This document shows, one piece after another, positions 11,090 to 24,847 of a stretch of DNA of 64,000 nucleotides. Location: NCBI GenBank assembly GCA_001414345.1, contig LLCB01000103.1, positions 1 through 64,000 of the forward strand, given 5' to 3'. The first letter of the stretch is position 1, and every line of letters starts with the position of its first letter. The notes below the pieces were generated by a model, which was not told the origin of the DNA, searched no databases, and saw nothing but the letters and a program-made list of their open reading frames with translations. Position numbers and translations under genes: made by a program. The stretch comes from Hymenoscyphus infarciens (taxonomy: Eukaryota > Ascomycota > Leotiomycetes > Helotiales > Helotiaceae).

Positions 11090-14000
11090 GTTAACCCTAA
11101 GTAATACTCCTTTCTCTTTATACTTTATCTATAAAGATGTCTTTATATAGAAGATATTCTACTATCCCTCTTCTAGGTTATCTTATCTAATATCTCTTAT
11201 ATTATCTATTCTATATAAATCTCCTTTTTTCGTTCTTATCTCTAGTAATATTCCTTTTTCTTTTATCTTTTAAGCTTCTTAAAGCCTTCTTCTCTTTTAA
11301 TAAAAGACTAAATTTAATACTCTCTTCTCTTAGTTATATTCCTATAGTTATTCCTTCTTTATCCCTCTATTAGCTATAGAAATAATATTATTATCTAGTA
11401 TATTAAACTCTATATCTAATATACTATCTCTTAGTTTCTAATCTACTCCTATCTCTATATCTCTATCTCTCTTATTATAGGTTATTAGAGTACTATAAAC
11501 TTCTATATCTTTACCTCTAATAGTACTTTAGTACTTAAAATTTCTAGGTAATTAGTTACTTTATAAACTTATATTATTTAGGTAATAGGTTATAAGAAAG
11601 TCTCTACTTAAGATATCCTCTAACTTAGTAGTCTTATCTTTACTTTTTCTCTTCTATACTTTAATTCTATACTAAAAGTTGCTTATATATTCCTATACCT
11701 CTTCTAGTATTCCTATATTATTAATTATCTTATATATTACCTTAACTATCTTTAAGAGCTTATTTTATAACTAGTATAAAAACTTTATTTAGTTATTATA
11801 ACATTGTCTTAGGAACTATTCTCTCTTAATAATCCCTTTAAGATGTTATTTCTTTCTTAATTCCTACTTAGCCTTTTCTTCTTTAAAGTCTTTATATACC
11901 TTTACTATATATTAACGTTTTACTAATATAGCTTCTAATCTCTTCTTAGCTTCTCCTCTCTTCTAATTAAACATCCTCTTTCTATTAAATACCTAATACT
12001 TTTAAATCGACTTTCTTAATATTCTTCTTATATTAAATAGATCCTTATATTCCTTTACTAGTCTATTCTTAGTATTCTCTCTCTTTATCTCTAATATTTT
12101 TATTAAAGAAATCTTCTTTACTAAGAAGTCTATATATCTATAGAAGAATTACTAGTATTTTACTAATAGGTACCTTCTTATTAGCTAGACTTTAGAAGCT
12201 CTTATCTACTTCTTAAAGTTTAGTAGAAAGTTAAGTAAGATTAATTATTCTCTACTTAAATTTAACCTCTCTCCTAGTTAGATTAATCTTACTTTTACTA
12301 AATCTTTTATAACTTTAATCCTCTTTTTAGAATACTAGAGCTCTCTATTCTTCTAGACTATTGACCCTACTTTATATAGAGGTTCTATATTATTCTTTAT
12401 CTTCTTTAGAGAGCGGTTAGCAACTATTATATCTATCTTTTATTTCTTTCTAGTATCTTTTAAAGCTTTAGGTACCTCTTTCTTAAGACCCTTCTTTACC
12501 TAGTTACTTATTCCTTCTAATAGCTTATTATTCTCTCTCTTTAATCTCTTATTTATAGTCTCTTTATATTATTTTACTTAAAGTCTTTCTACCTTTTTTC
12601 TTTTAACTATTTTAAATATAAGCTCTACTAGTCTTAACTAACTATTCTTTTTTACTTCTTTATTAAGCTTTAAAGAGAGAGCTATAATAAATATTCCTAT
12701 ACTTCTCTACTCTAGTTTATTAATAACTACTTTCTACTCTTCTTTACTAGTATTTATAAGAGTATTTAATATATCTTTCTTCTTAAAGTTTAAAGTATTA
12801 GAATACTATTATAATTCTATAATCTTTATAGCTAGGACTCTTACTTAGCTTTTCTTTAATACTTCTATCTTTAGGTATTTTATCTTTACTATCTTTTTTA
12901 ACGTTTATTCTACTAGTATTTTATCTAGGTTAATTTCGTTCTTAGATTCTTTAAAACCTTTAAACTCCTAATACTATAAATCCTCTCTACCTAGCTATAG
13001 ATATATCTTTAGGTTTCCTTTTAACTTATCTAGATATGTCTTAATATCTTTAACCTACTTAAACTTTTATTTATTTAGTTTTAAGGCCTTCTTTTAGAGG
13101 TTATAATTATTCTAATACTTAATAGCTAACTCTTCTTAGTATACTTTTATATATACTATATAGAATTAGTCTAGTATTATATAAGCTTCTACTAATAGTA
13201 TACCTGATTCTACTCTATCTAGTACTACTAATATATTATCTAGTAGATCGATCTTCTTATATTTCCTATTAACGATAATTAGCTATTTTAAAGCACGCTA
13301 TATTAAGATATAGTTATAAGCTTAAAGTTAATCTTTTATATTACTCTATAACTTCTCCTAAGTTCTTTAGTATACTATAAGCTATTCTAACTCCCTTTTA
13401 GCTAAATTAATTATATCTAATACCTTAAATATCTTAGTAAGTAGAATATACTAGTCTACTTTATAGTAATCTTAAACTAAGTATTCTAAAATCTATAATA
13501 CTATATTAATTAATTCTCTTTCTAATCTAGCTACTTTAGTTAATTCCTAACTAACTATATAGTTACTTATCTTTTTAAGCTCTTTAAACTTCTCTATTAC
13601 CTTCTCTAATATCTTTAGCTCTTTATATTTCTAGAAGCGGATTCTAATTTCCTCTAACTTTAAGATCTATTATCGAATATAGCTATTAATAGCTAGGAAA
13701 AGTTCTTTTAGATCCTCTATTCTTTATAGGTAGAATCCTATCTTAAGGCTTCTATCTCCTATCTTAAGTATAGTTTTAATTTTCTCTCTTATCTAGAGGC
13801 TCTAGTCTAGTATTAGGTAGTCGACTAGTTAAGAGGGTTTAATATTCTTTAGTTCTTATTCTATCTTATATAGAAGATTATCCTTCTTATCTATCTCTTA
13901 CTTCTTATTATCTATACTTTTACTTTTACTACTCTCTAGCTCTAGTATTATAATTCTATTAGTTTAGTTTAGGGTTCTTAACTTAAGGATCTTAATAACT

Positions 14001-14650
14001 TTAGCTTTATCTTCTTAAGAAAGGGTCTTCTAGTTAACTATTTCGTTTACTCTTATAGTACTCTAAGATGCCTTGATTTTAACTTCTAATTATATATCTT
14101 CTAGTTCTTCTATCTACTTAATCTTTAAGGATTTAGGAACGTTTACTATAATAAGATTATCCTCTTAATCTTCCTTAGTTAATTAAATATAGACTTTATA
14201 GATTATTAGAAAGTTATCTACTATCTAGATTAAGTCTTATTATTAATTATTATCTTAACACGTTTTTGTTATAAGCTTTTTTTTTTTCTTTAAGAGGCTA
14301 GGTTACGAAGTAGAAGTATAGAGGTTCTTTATATTTTAAGAGGTCTTACTTTTCTTTAACTTTACCTTTGACTTTACTTTTAATTCCTCTCTTTTTCTCT
14401 TTATTCTCTTTTTAGTCCTCTTTTCTTATATTATTAATCTTCTTATTTATTAAACTTTTTTTGTTCTTTTATCTCTTATATTATACTTACTTACTCTTCC
14501 TCTCTTATTCTATTTTACTAGTATTATAACTTCCTTATATAACTAATACTCTTAAATATCTCTCTCTTCTCTTTAGTATTAGGATATCTACTAATAATAG
14601 TATATACTAGTTTAAGTAAATATAAGAGGGGGGATACTATCTCTATTCTA
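11090..14650 (-). pseudogene. Extra coding-like region downstream of integrase
   Basis: About 4 kb lies between integrase and the polypurine tract. The clearest stretch on minus (about 13,650 down to 13,150) reads as a charged, Lys/Glu/Leu-rich helical protein with stops only of the TAA/TAG kind. No family was recognised. It could be a third ORF of the element, a chromodomain-bearing tail of pol, or an older insertion. The pyrimidine-rich plus strand at 14,250-14,900 fits a lysine/glutamate-rich product on minus. Confidence 0.4.
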
Positions 14651-15649
14651 TCTAGCTCTCCTTATATTTCTAATTATCTCTTACTCTTCTCTCTCTTCTA
14701 TCTTTTAAGGTAATACTCTTACTAGTACTCTCTTACTCTCTTACTTCTCTTATATTTATATAAAAGGACTTAGACTTCTTCTTAAGCTATCTAGGTTTAT
14801 ACTCTTCTTCTTCTAATACTTACTATACTTTAAGTCTTCTATTTCCTTCTTAGTTATCTCTTAAGATTTATATATATATAGTCTATTTAAGAGATTACTA
14901 ATTCTTAACTATTTAAATTTAAGTATTATTCCTTATTAGATTTAACTCTTCCTCTTCTCTTTCTCTTCTTTAACTATCTTTATATATTCTTTTAGAATTA
15001 GTTATAAGTCTTTGTTTATCTAAGTAATTAACTTCTAGGATCTTATTATCTCTTTATATTCTCTTCTCTTTATAAAAAGTTTTATATAGTTTATGTAAAA
15101 TTTGTCTAGAGGTTCTTTTAAATATAGGTCTTATAGCTATATAGAGAAGTTATTCCCTTCTATTTTACCTACTTTATATAGTCTTATCTAATAAGGCTCT
15201 AACTTATAAGACTTTTATTAGTCTTATTATAGCCTCTTAAGTAGAACAAGGTCCTTAGTTTTTAGTGTTAGGTTTAATATTTTAGTCTTAGCTACTATCT
15301 TAGTTTATTCTTTTAAACGTTGACGGTTTACTAGATTTTATATTTTATCTATTCTAGCTAGTCTCTTTTTAAAGGCTTATATCTTATTCTTAGGATTTAT
15401 CCTCTCTAAGTACTTATTTAAGCCTACTTCTTTAATACTTATATTTAATACCTCTATTCTTAATTTAGTCTTTATAATTATATCTATCTACTATCTTTAG
15501 TAATTAGCTCTAAAGAATAGTTTATTAGAGGTAAACCTATAAACGTAGATATCTCTAGAGTTTAAATTATTTAGAATACTATTATTTAACTTATTCTATT
15601 TAAATATTAATAACTTTGAACCTTATAGCTTTACTCTTAGCTTTTCTAA

Positions 15650-18600
15650 GTATAGCTTTACTAATAATTCTATTAGTCTAATAGACGCTAGGTAGGATAC
15701 TAGAGTAAAGTATTACTTAACTCTGTTTACTTTTATAGTTTTTCTAAATATACCTTCTATAAAATAGCTTCTATTATCTAAGTATAATATTCTAAACTAG
15801 CTTATTAGTTAAATAATTCTTCTTTAGATAATCTCTAATGTATTTATAGAAGTAGCTACTCTTATATATTCTGTCTAGATCCTTCTAGTTATATAGTCTA
15901 TTATTATATAGATGAATTATACTCCTGATTTTAATACTAAGGATATAGGCCTAATATAATTAATTGCTATTAGATCTCTAGGCTATAGCTAGAGTACTAG
16001 AAGCAAACCCTTTAAAGACTTAAGTAGTCTTAGTATCTAATAGTTTATATAGAACCTATAATATTCTACTATATCTTTATATCTTATAGGTTAATAAAAC
16101 CTTCTAATTACTTGTCTTAGTATTAGCTTAGATAAAAAGTAGCTATAAGTATTATAAAGAGTAAATAATACTATAGTAATCTAATCCTTATAAAGGTAGA
16201 AGGCTATCTTATTAACTCTTCTTTCTTTATATACTAGTAGTAGAAATTTTTCCTCTACCTCTTTAATAAGGATTAGTAAGGTTACTTATAATTTAATTAC
16301 CTTCTTATATAATTCTATTAATACTCCCTTTTATAGAATTTTCTCTAATATCTTATACTTTATAGCATTCTTATACTATAGGTTATCTATCTAGACTTTC
16401 TACTTTACTCTATTATTAGTAATCTTTTCTACTATATTTTCTACTTCTTATATTAGTTCCTAGTATTTTAAGATATATCTTTCTAATAATAGAAGTACTA
16501 GTATTACTTCTATAGAGTCTTAATATAGCTCTTATTTCTACCTCTTATTAAGTCTTTCTTAAATTATATCTTTATAAGTTAGTAGTAAAGTTAGATCTCT
16601 CTAATTATAATATAATCTTAGAATTTCCCTTTTCTTTAATAGTAACGTTTTTCCTTTAATTATCTTAAAGCTTATTATATATAGTATAAATTCTTCTTAG
16701 CCTTTTAAGAACTTGAAAGCTAACTTTCTATTAATTCTTAAAAGTCTATCTACTACTACTAACTATTTCTTAGGTATATATTTTACTTTAAAGTTATATT
16801 CTAATATTCTTAGTTACTATCTCGTAATCCTTTCTTTTATATTATTCCTATATAGGATTAATATTAGAGTAGCGTAATCTATATATAGTTTAACTAGGTA
16901 TTTTAATTCTATAATAAAATAGCAAGACTCTTTAAGACTTTATATTACTCTTAATACCTCTCTTTCTATAGTATAGTACTTTCTTTAGTCGCTATTTAGC
17001 TAAAAACTTATAAATATAATAATATCTATATTCTTTAGTACTTTTAGGTCTACTTCTATACCTAGAAGTTTATCTTAAAGTTAGAATAGAACTCCTCTTA
17101 TACCTATATCTAATATATTAGTAGCTAAATAATATTATCTTAAAAAGTCTCCTAAAACTACTATATTTTCATATATTATATTCTTATATCTCTACTACGC
17201 TTTCTAGTAAATTTCTTAGAAATTAAACTCTACTATCTTATATTAGTATTTAACCTTTTCTATATACTTATATTCTTTTAAAGTATACGTAATTACTATC
17301 TTTAAGATAGTAGTTAAGTTAGCCTTACCTAGAATATAGTTTTTAAGGAATAGTAGTTAATATATAAATCGCTTTAACTCTTCTATAGACTTAGATAGTT
17401 TCTAATTATAGATTACTATAATTATATCTAGAGCTAGTTATAATCCTTCTCCTTCTAGTTTATAATATTCTAGATAGTCTAAACTTCTTACTCTAAATTT
17501 TAATTTAGTAGAGCTTAGAGTTAGTCTTACCTACGCGACTCTTAAAAAGTAATAATTATATAGGAACTAAACTATCTTCTTAAAGTCTATAGCCTCTCTT
17601 ATATTATTATCTATAAACTATAAGAATACTATATCTTCGTCTACCTCTTCTAGTATAAGTTTACTATTTAGTTCTAGAATCTTCTAACACTCAAAGTCTT
17701 TTAATCTATAGTACGTTCCTAGCCCTCTTATAAGTCCTTAGCCTATTACGTTATAAGCAAATTAGCTAAATATTATTAAAAAAGCAGTTTTATATCTATG
17801 TAGTAGGTATAGTAGGATCGCCTAATATCTATTACTAGCGTTTATAGAAAATATAGACTTTATTTTAGAATTAGCTACTTACTATAATATTACCTCTAGC
17901 CTTCTTATTAGATATTAGCTTTTAATAGTAGCCTTATTAATAGCTATATACTAAAATACTATTCTTAATTTCTTTTTCCTAGCCTTCTTAATATACTTAC
18001 TCCTCGCTAACTATAGTAAATCGTAGTATACTATAATTCCTACTTTAAGTAATATAAGGATTATTTCTTTCTAAAAGTCTACTTTCTCCTATATAAATAG
18101 CTTTAGTACCGCTCTTTTAGAGATTATGTCTTTAAACGTAGGAATAGTATATTTAATTAGTAAAGTTCTTAGTATATCTCTTATATCTATAATAAATAAG
18201 TCTCTCTAGTAGAATAGAAAGCTATTAAGTTAGTTCTTTCTATCTTAAGAGTTCGCTAATAGTCTCTATATTAATTCAACTATCTTTTTCGTCTTCTCTT
18301 ATTTAAGTCTAGCTAAGATATCTCCTATCTATTATCTCCTATATTTATATAGCCTATACTTAGTTAGGAAACCGTATCTACTACTAAATATATCCTTCTC
18401 TTCTATATCTTATAAAAGTAGTAGAATACTTTTCTATTATCTTAGCTTCTTAATCTATTCTTTTTATCTATATATACTAATTAGCTTTTCTTCTATATAA
18501 GGTATTTTAAACTCTAGAGTTAAATTCACCTCTTTTACCCTCTTAGAGTTCTTTACTAGAATCTCTTCTATATTAGAAATATACCTTATTTATACTTTAT

Positions 18601-20500
18601 TAAGGATCTCTTCTATAAAAGGAACTTACTATCCTATTCCTAATTTAAGATTCCTTTCTTTATTAGAAGTACTCTTAGCTAGGTTCTAGCCTAAAGCTTT
18701 CCTCTACTAAGAACTTTCTATTAAATCTTTCTTTTAGTTACTATACTTTATATAAACTAAATTCCTCTTTAAAGAAGATAGATAGTTCTTAACCTTCTTA
18801 TTTTCTACCTTATAAGTTACTACTTCTAAATTCTCTTTCTAGAAAATACCTACTCCTTCTACTATTACCTTTCCTCTCTTCTATTTTAGATATTTAGTAG
18901 TATAAGGAACCTTTTTCCTACTTCTCTTACTACTATCTTAGGTTTATAGTACTAATTTTAGCTATATCTTCTTATTTATCCCTTTATCTATATTTTCTAA
19001 TTCTTTAATAGTAATATAATAGAATAAATTCTTCTAATACTTCTCTTCTTCTTACCTCTTCTTATACTCTAGTATCTAGGGTTTTAGTATACTTGTTACT
19101 AGATTAAACTCGTTCTCTAATATCTTTATTATATATTTTCCTAATTTTAGAATAATATTATTATCTAGATAAGTATCTCTTTTTAATCCTAGTACTAATA
19201 GAGATCTCCTTAACTTTTTCTTAGTTTTTCTATTCTCTAGCTACCCCTCTTCTTTAAAGTATATCTTATCCTCGTTCTTTATTACTCTCTAGTTTTAGAG
19301 TTCCTAAAAAGGTATTAAAATATTTATATTATAATATTATCTTCTTACTAGATAAGTTAATACTTCTAATTCTTCCTTAAATTTCTTTTTTTATACCTTA
19401 TAAATTAATATTAGTCTCTCTTCTTTTCTTAACTTAACCTTCTCTTTTAGCTAACCCTTTTTATAAGTAGACTCTAAGTCTTCTACTTATAAATAGCTTT
19501 TAAATTCAATTTTACTATTATTTCTAACGTTAAAAGGTTTCCCTAGGTTATACTAAACCACTTTAACAGTCTACTTTCAAGGATTTCTATAACTTCTATA
19601 ACTAGTACCTTATACTAGCGTTCCTTCTCTTCTATCTATTCCTCTACCTCTTCTTAGAGCTCGTCGATCGTAGTATTCTAAGTATCTAAATCTTCTCCCT
19701 CCTTATCTACTAATTCTATATTAATCTACTTATTTATTTAGTTAAAAAGTAAGCCTTAGTACTCTTCTATCTCTATTAGATAAGCTTATAGTATCTTCCT
19801 AGTCTCTAATAACTTCTTAAATAGTACTACTAATAAAGGGATATACTTTAATACTAACGTAGGTTAGATATTTACTATAAACTCTAGTTTTCTTAGAGCT
19901 TTATATTTATCTATAACATAGTACTCTTACCTTATATAATCTCTAATCATATTATAATCTCTTATCTACTATCTACTAAGTAGTAAGGAATATAAGATTC
20001 TATTAAGTATAATATAAGTATTAATAACTCTATCTACTTCTAATACTCGAATATTAAACCTAATAAAGTAGTAGAGTTAATAGACTATAGAATTAGTAAC
20101 TTTAATAGTAATAGAATTATTCTTATATAGTTTAAATCCTAAGCTTACTACTACCTCTTCTAGTATAAGATTAATTATACTACCTCTATTAATTAAGGTC
20201 TTAGTAAGGTCTACTACTCTATTCTATTTATTTAATCGTACTCGTACTATAGCTCTAATATAGAAGTTATAGACTCTAGCCTCTAAAAACAATCTTATCT
20301 CGTCTTCTAGCTAAGGTTAGTCCTCCTTTTATTATTCCTTACTAAAGAGGTTAAAAGTAATAGCTTTTAACTTAGACACTTTTATAGCTAGTAAATTAAT
20401 AACCGTTTTTGCTATATTTATTAGTACTAGCTTAGAGAGCTCTTTTAGGCTTAATTTAAGTATCTTTACTAATTTTACTCTATATCTTAGCAAATTATTA
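15650..20500 (-). pseudogene. Gypsy pol: protease, RT, RNase H, integrase (RIP-degraded)
   Basis: Minus-strand landmarks in order. Protease near 20,216-20,155: TLINRGSIINLI, the retroviral-type active site with Asp now Asn. RT thumb and connection near 17,500-17,300: LDYLEY, then a KLSKSIEELKRF block. RNase H near 17,150-16,870: DIGIRGVLF and, later, KLYIDYATL (normally KLYTDHATL). Integrase near 16,000-15,740: LIAINYIRPIS (normally IDYIGPIS), then LYLDNRSYFIEG (normally LDNGSHF). Changes are of the D-to-N, G-to-R and W/Q-to-stop type. The YxDD box of RT was not located with certainty. Confidence 0.8.
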
Positions 20501-21425
20501 TATAAGTCTATTAGGCTTATAGTAATATAGATATTCCTAAGAGCTTCCTCTAATAAAAATCTCTTCTTACTAACTACTTTTATAATATCTTAACTTATAG
20601 CCTATTTCCTCTCTTTCTTTTTTAAGACTTCCTTCTCCTCTAGCTCTCTACTTAGTAGCTTTCTCTTTTAGACTTTGCTTATTATACTTAGGCTTATAAC
20701 CTCTCTTAGCTTATCCTCTATTAATAGAGCTAGAAGGTAAGATTTCTTACCTATCTTCTTTTTCTTCTAGATACTTATAAAAGTAGGTTTTAAAATTAGA
20801 TTCTCTAGTATTACTTTATTACTTAATCTTATTATAGTATAAGTATCTATATACTCTATTATATAAGACTCTAAAACTCTATTATTTCTAACTTTATCTA
20901 ACTCGCTCTAAAGTACTTTAACTCTATAAGCCTCTTTTAGAGCTATATTAATTAACTAATACTTATCTTTTAGTATTTAGGTATTAATCTCCTAATTCTT
21001 TATCTATACTTCCTTATTACTCCCTAAGCTTATACTAATCGTAGGTTAGTAATATTATTCAGCTTAGTCTTAATTATTCCTAGATATAAACTAAGTTAGA
21101 TTATATCCCTAGAACTAATTAAAGGTTTTTAGATATTCTTAGAATTAAGAAGCGTAACCTTATATTCTTAATTATTAGTTTCTATAGTATAGATTCTAGT
21201 ATATATCTATTATATAAGTAGCTACTTATACTAGGACTCTAGTTTACTAATAACCTTTAAGCTATAGGTTTACCTTTATATATTTAGTTACTCTTCTTCT
21301 TTACTTCTCTCTAGGTAAATAATTCTCCTTAGATTCTATATAGGTATAACTTATATAACCTAACTTACTATATCTAAAGTAAGAAGGTAGAGCTTTTTAG
21401 GTTTAGTATTAAGATTATCCTTTTA

Positions 21426-23138
21426 CTTTACTACCAACTAGCAAGGGTTTTAAGACAGGGTTGAATCTGGTTTAACTCCGACTTAAGGTAATTTAGACCG
21501 ATTCTAGAAGCGTGTTCGAGCTAGTTTATAAACTAGATTAAAGCAGTTTAAAATGATTTAAGAACTAGGTTAAACATGCTTTAAAACCGACTTAAGATAA
21601 TTTATAGTAGTAAAACCCGACTCGTTTTAGTAAGTCGAACCGGGTTATAAACTAGGTTAGGTAAGTTAAGTTAGTGTTAGATACTAGTTTAACTTAATTT
21701 TAGACCTGTCTTAATAACTTAGTATTAGAGTAGCCTTAAATTAGTACTAAAAACTAATTACTAGTAAATATATATAAAAAAAGACTGAAATTACGTGATT
21801 AGGCGTATATTACGTAGCTATACTACTCTTATATAACATGCCCTAGTTCGTCGAATACCTAAGTCCTACTTCTACTAATTCTACTAATTCTACTAATTCC
21901 ACTAAATATTCTACTAACTTAAATAACATCATCCCTATATATATGCTTCGATTTAATTAGTTAGATCGGTTGGTCGGTTGGTTAGTCGGTTAGTTAGAAA
22001 CTATAAGGCATGTACGTTAGTTTAGGAAGTAAGGGTAGAAATAGTACATACTATAAAAGCAATAGCGACAGCGATAGCGATAGTAATGACGTAGATGATA
22101 AATCTAAGGCTTCTAATTTACTAGGCGACTAATTTAGAGCTTCTTATTCGCTCTACTAAAAGTCCGACCATGAAATATGCCTATACTAGCCGATGTTGTT
22201 CAACAACGTAGAATTAACTAGGGTAGTAAATATAACGAATATAACGTAGATTACGATACTGATAAGTAGCCTGATAGCGAGTAAGGAATACGATGTAATA
22301 GCAATATTAATAGATGGTTATTGTTGTTATTGTTGTTATCGTTGTTAAAGTAAAGTATTAAAGTCGAAGATATTGAAGTTATCGAAGTTAAAGGTAAGGG
22401 TGGCCTGTACGCTAGGTCTTAGCAGTTATATAGCTAGTTATACATAGCGTACTGTGTTTAGTAAGAGTAACCCTAGTATAAAAGCTACGCCCTATTATAT
22501 GACCTACTTTAGTTATGTAACTTTTATTTTTTATATACTTATAGCTCTAATTCTAAGGATTATTAATATATAATTACTAATTAAAGTTAATATATAAAAA
22601 GCTACTTAAATCGCTTTTAAAAAAAAAAACACTCTCTCTAGACTTTTTATTTTTTCTTCTAAGTACTTTATTTTTAATATATTTTTTAAACTAAGTTAAG
22701 AGCTAGATTATAAGTTAGTTTCTAATTTTAAATCGTTTTATAAATCGGTTTCTTACTTTGAATTGTTTTATAAATCAGTTTCTTACTTTAAATCGTTTTA
22801 TAAATCGGCTTAAATCGTTTTATAAATTAGGTTAAATTACCTTAAATCGTTTTATAAATCGGTTTCTTACTTTAAATCGTTTTATAAATCGGTTTCTTAC
22901 TTTAAATCGTTTTATAAATCAGTTTCTTACTTTAAATCGTTTTATAAATCGGCTTAAATCGTTTTATAAATTAGGTTAAATCACTTTAAATCGTTTTATA
23001 AATCGGTTTCTTACTTTGAATTGTTTTATAAAACGTATTAGAGCTACTTTAAGAAATAACTCATATCTTGAACCGGTATTAAACCGGTATTAAGTCTAAG
23101 TTGATACTAGCTCAAAACCCTAGTAGAGGGCATGTAAG
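21426..23138 (+). mobile_element. FI TIR element, full length (1,713 bp)
   Basis: Left end CTTTACTACC then AGGGTTTTAAG; right end reads, in reverse complement, CTTACATGCCCTCTACTAGG then GTTTTGAG. The 30-bp termini are imperfect inverted copies, and TA flanks both sides (21424-21425, 23139-23140). Inside lie a left arm rich in GTTTA/GATTTA half-sites, the shared core with a triplet tract (22315-22390), a pyrimidine block at about 22,630, and an array of about 30-bp units TTTTATAAATCGGTTTCTTA (22,730-23,030). No protein is recognised, so it is probably non-autonomous. Confidence 0.85.
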
Positions 23139-23212
23139 TATTAACAAAAATCTATTTTATTTTTAGAGTACTTAATTTCTATATCTTATTCTAGATATAG
23201 ATTCTAAAGATA

Positions 23213-24847
23213 CTTTACTGCTAACCCGCGAGGGTTTTGAGTCGGGGTTGAATCGGGTTTAGAGGTGATTTAAACCGATTCTAGAAGTGTATTTAAGCTA
23301 GTTTATAAAATAGATTAAAGTAGTTTAAAATAATTTAAGAACTAGGTTTAATATGCTTTGAAACCGACTTAAGATAATTTATAGTAGTAAAACCCGACTT
23401 GTTTTAGCGAGTCGAACTCGTTTTAGTGAGTCGAACCGGGTTATGAACCGGGTTAGGCGAGTTAAGTCAGTGTTAGACACTAGTTTAACTTAATTCTAGA
23501 CCTGTCTTAAACTAGTAGTAACTTAGTATTAGAGTAGTCTTAAATTAGTACTAAAAACTATTTATTACTAGCGAATATGTATTAAAAAAGACTAAAATCA
23601 CGTGATTAGGCGTATATTACGTAGCTACACTACTCTTATATAACGTGCCCTGGTAAACAACATGCCTTGGTTCGTCGAATACCCGAGTCCTGCTTCCACC
23701 AATTCCACCAATTCCACCGATTCTACTGATTATTCTACTGAATAATCCACCAAATGTTCTACCAACCTAAATAACGTTATCCCTGTATATATACCTCGAT
23801 ATAATTAGTTCAATCGGTCAGTCGGTTAGTCGGTCGGTCGGAAACTATAAGGCACGCACGTTAGTTCAGGAAGTAAGGGTGGAAACAGTACGTACCGACA
23901 GCGATAGCAATAACGTAGATGATAAATCCGATGCTTCTAATTCGCTAGGCGACTAATTCGAGGGCTCTAGTTCGCTTAGCTGAAAGTCCGACTATGAAAT
24001 ATGCCTATACTAGCCGATGTTGTTCAACAACGTGGAATTAACCGAGGTAGCGAATACGACGAAGACGACGTGGATTATAATGCCGATAAGCGGCCCGATG
24101 CCGAGTAACGAATGCGATGCGATGGCGAGAGAGAGTTATCGTCGTCGTCGTCGTCGAAGTGTCAATGTCGAAGTGTCGAAGTCGAAGTGTCGAAGTCGAA
24201 GTGTCGAAGTCGTCGAAGTCGAAGGTGGGGGTGGCCTGTACGCTAGGTCTTGGCGGTTACGTAGCTAGTTATACGTAGCGTAACGTGTTCGGTAGGAGCG
24301 ACCCTGGTACGAAAGCTACGCCCTACTATGTAACCTACTTTAGTTACGTGACTTACTAAACTTATACGCTAGTAGCTCTAAATTTAAGGACTACTAGAAT
24401 ATAAAAATTATATAAGGTTTATATATAAAAAGCCGCTTAAATCACCTTTAAAAAAAAAAACACTCTCTCTAGACTTTTTTTTTTTCTTCTAAGTACTTTA
24501 TTTTAGATATATTTTTTAAACTAAGTTAAGAGCTAGATTATAAGTTAGTTTCTAATTTTAAATCGTTTTATAAATCAGGTTAAATTACCTTAAATCGTTT
24601 TATAAATCGGCTTAAATTACCTTAAATCGTTTTATAAATCAGCTTAAATTACCTTAAATCGTTTTATGAAATCGGTTTCTTACTTTAAATCGTTTTATAA
24701 ATCGGTTTCTTACTTTAAATCGTTTTATAAATCGACTTAAATTACTTTAAATCGTTTTATAAAACGTATTAATATCTTAAACCGGTATTAAACCAGTATT
24801 AAGTCTAAGTTAATACTAGCTCAAAACCCTAGTAGAGGGCATATAAG
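23213..24847 (+). mobile_element. FI TIR element, full length (1,635 bp), least mutated
   Basis: Same layout as 21426-23138. Left end CTTTACTGCTAACCCGCGAG, right end closing ATATAAG, TA on both sides (23211-23212, 24848-24849). The core (about 23,640-24,350) keeps many CG and CA dinucleotides and is the best template in the window for judging which changes in other copies are due to RIP. The 83-codon frame at 24,017 runs through the triplet tract and is not considered a gene. The right arm array is shorter (24,550-24,760). Confidence 0.85.

Noticed and set aside
24017..24268. 83-codon plus ORF with poly-Arg
   Set aside because: Runs through the (TCG)n tract of the FI core. The reading depends on microsatellite length and is not kept in other copies.
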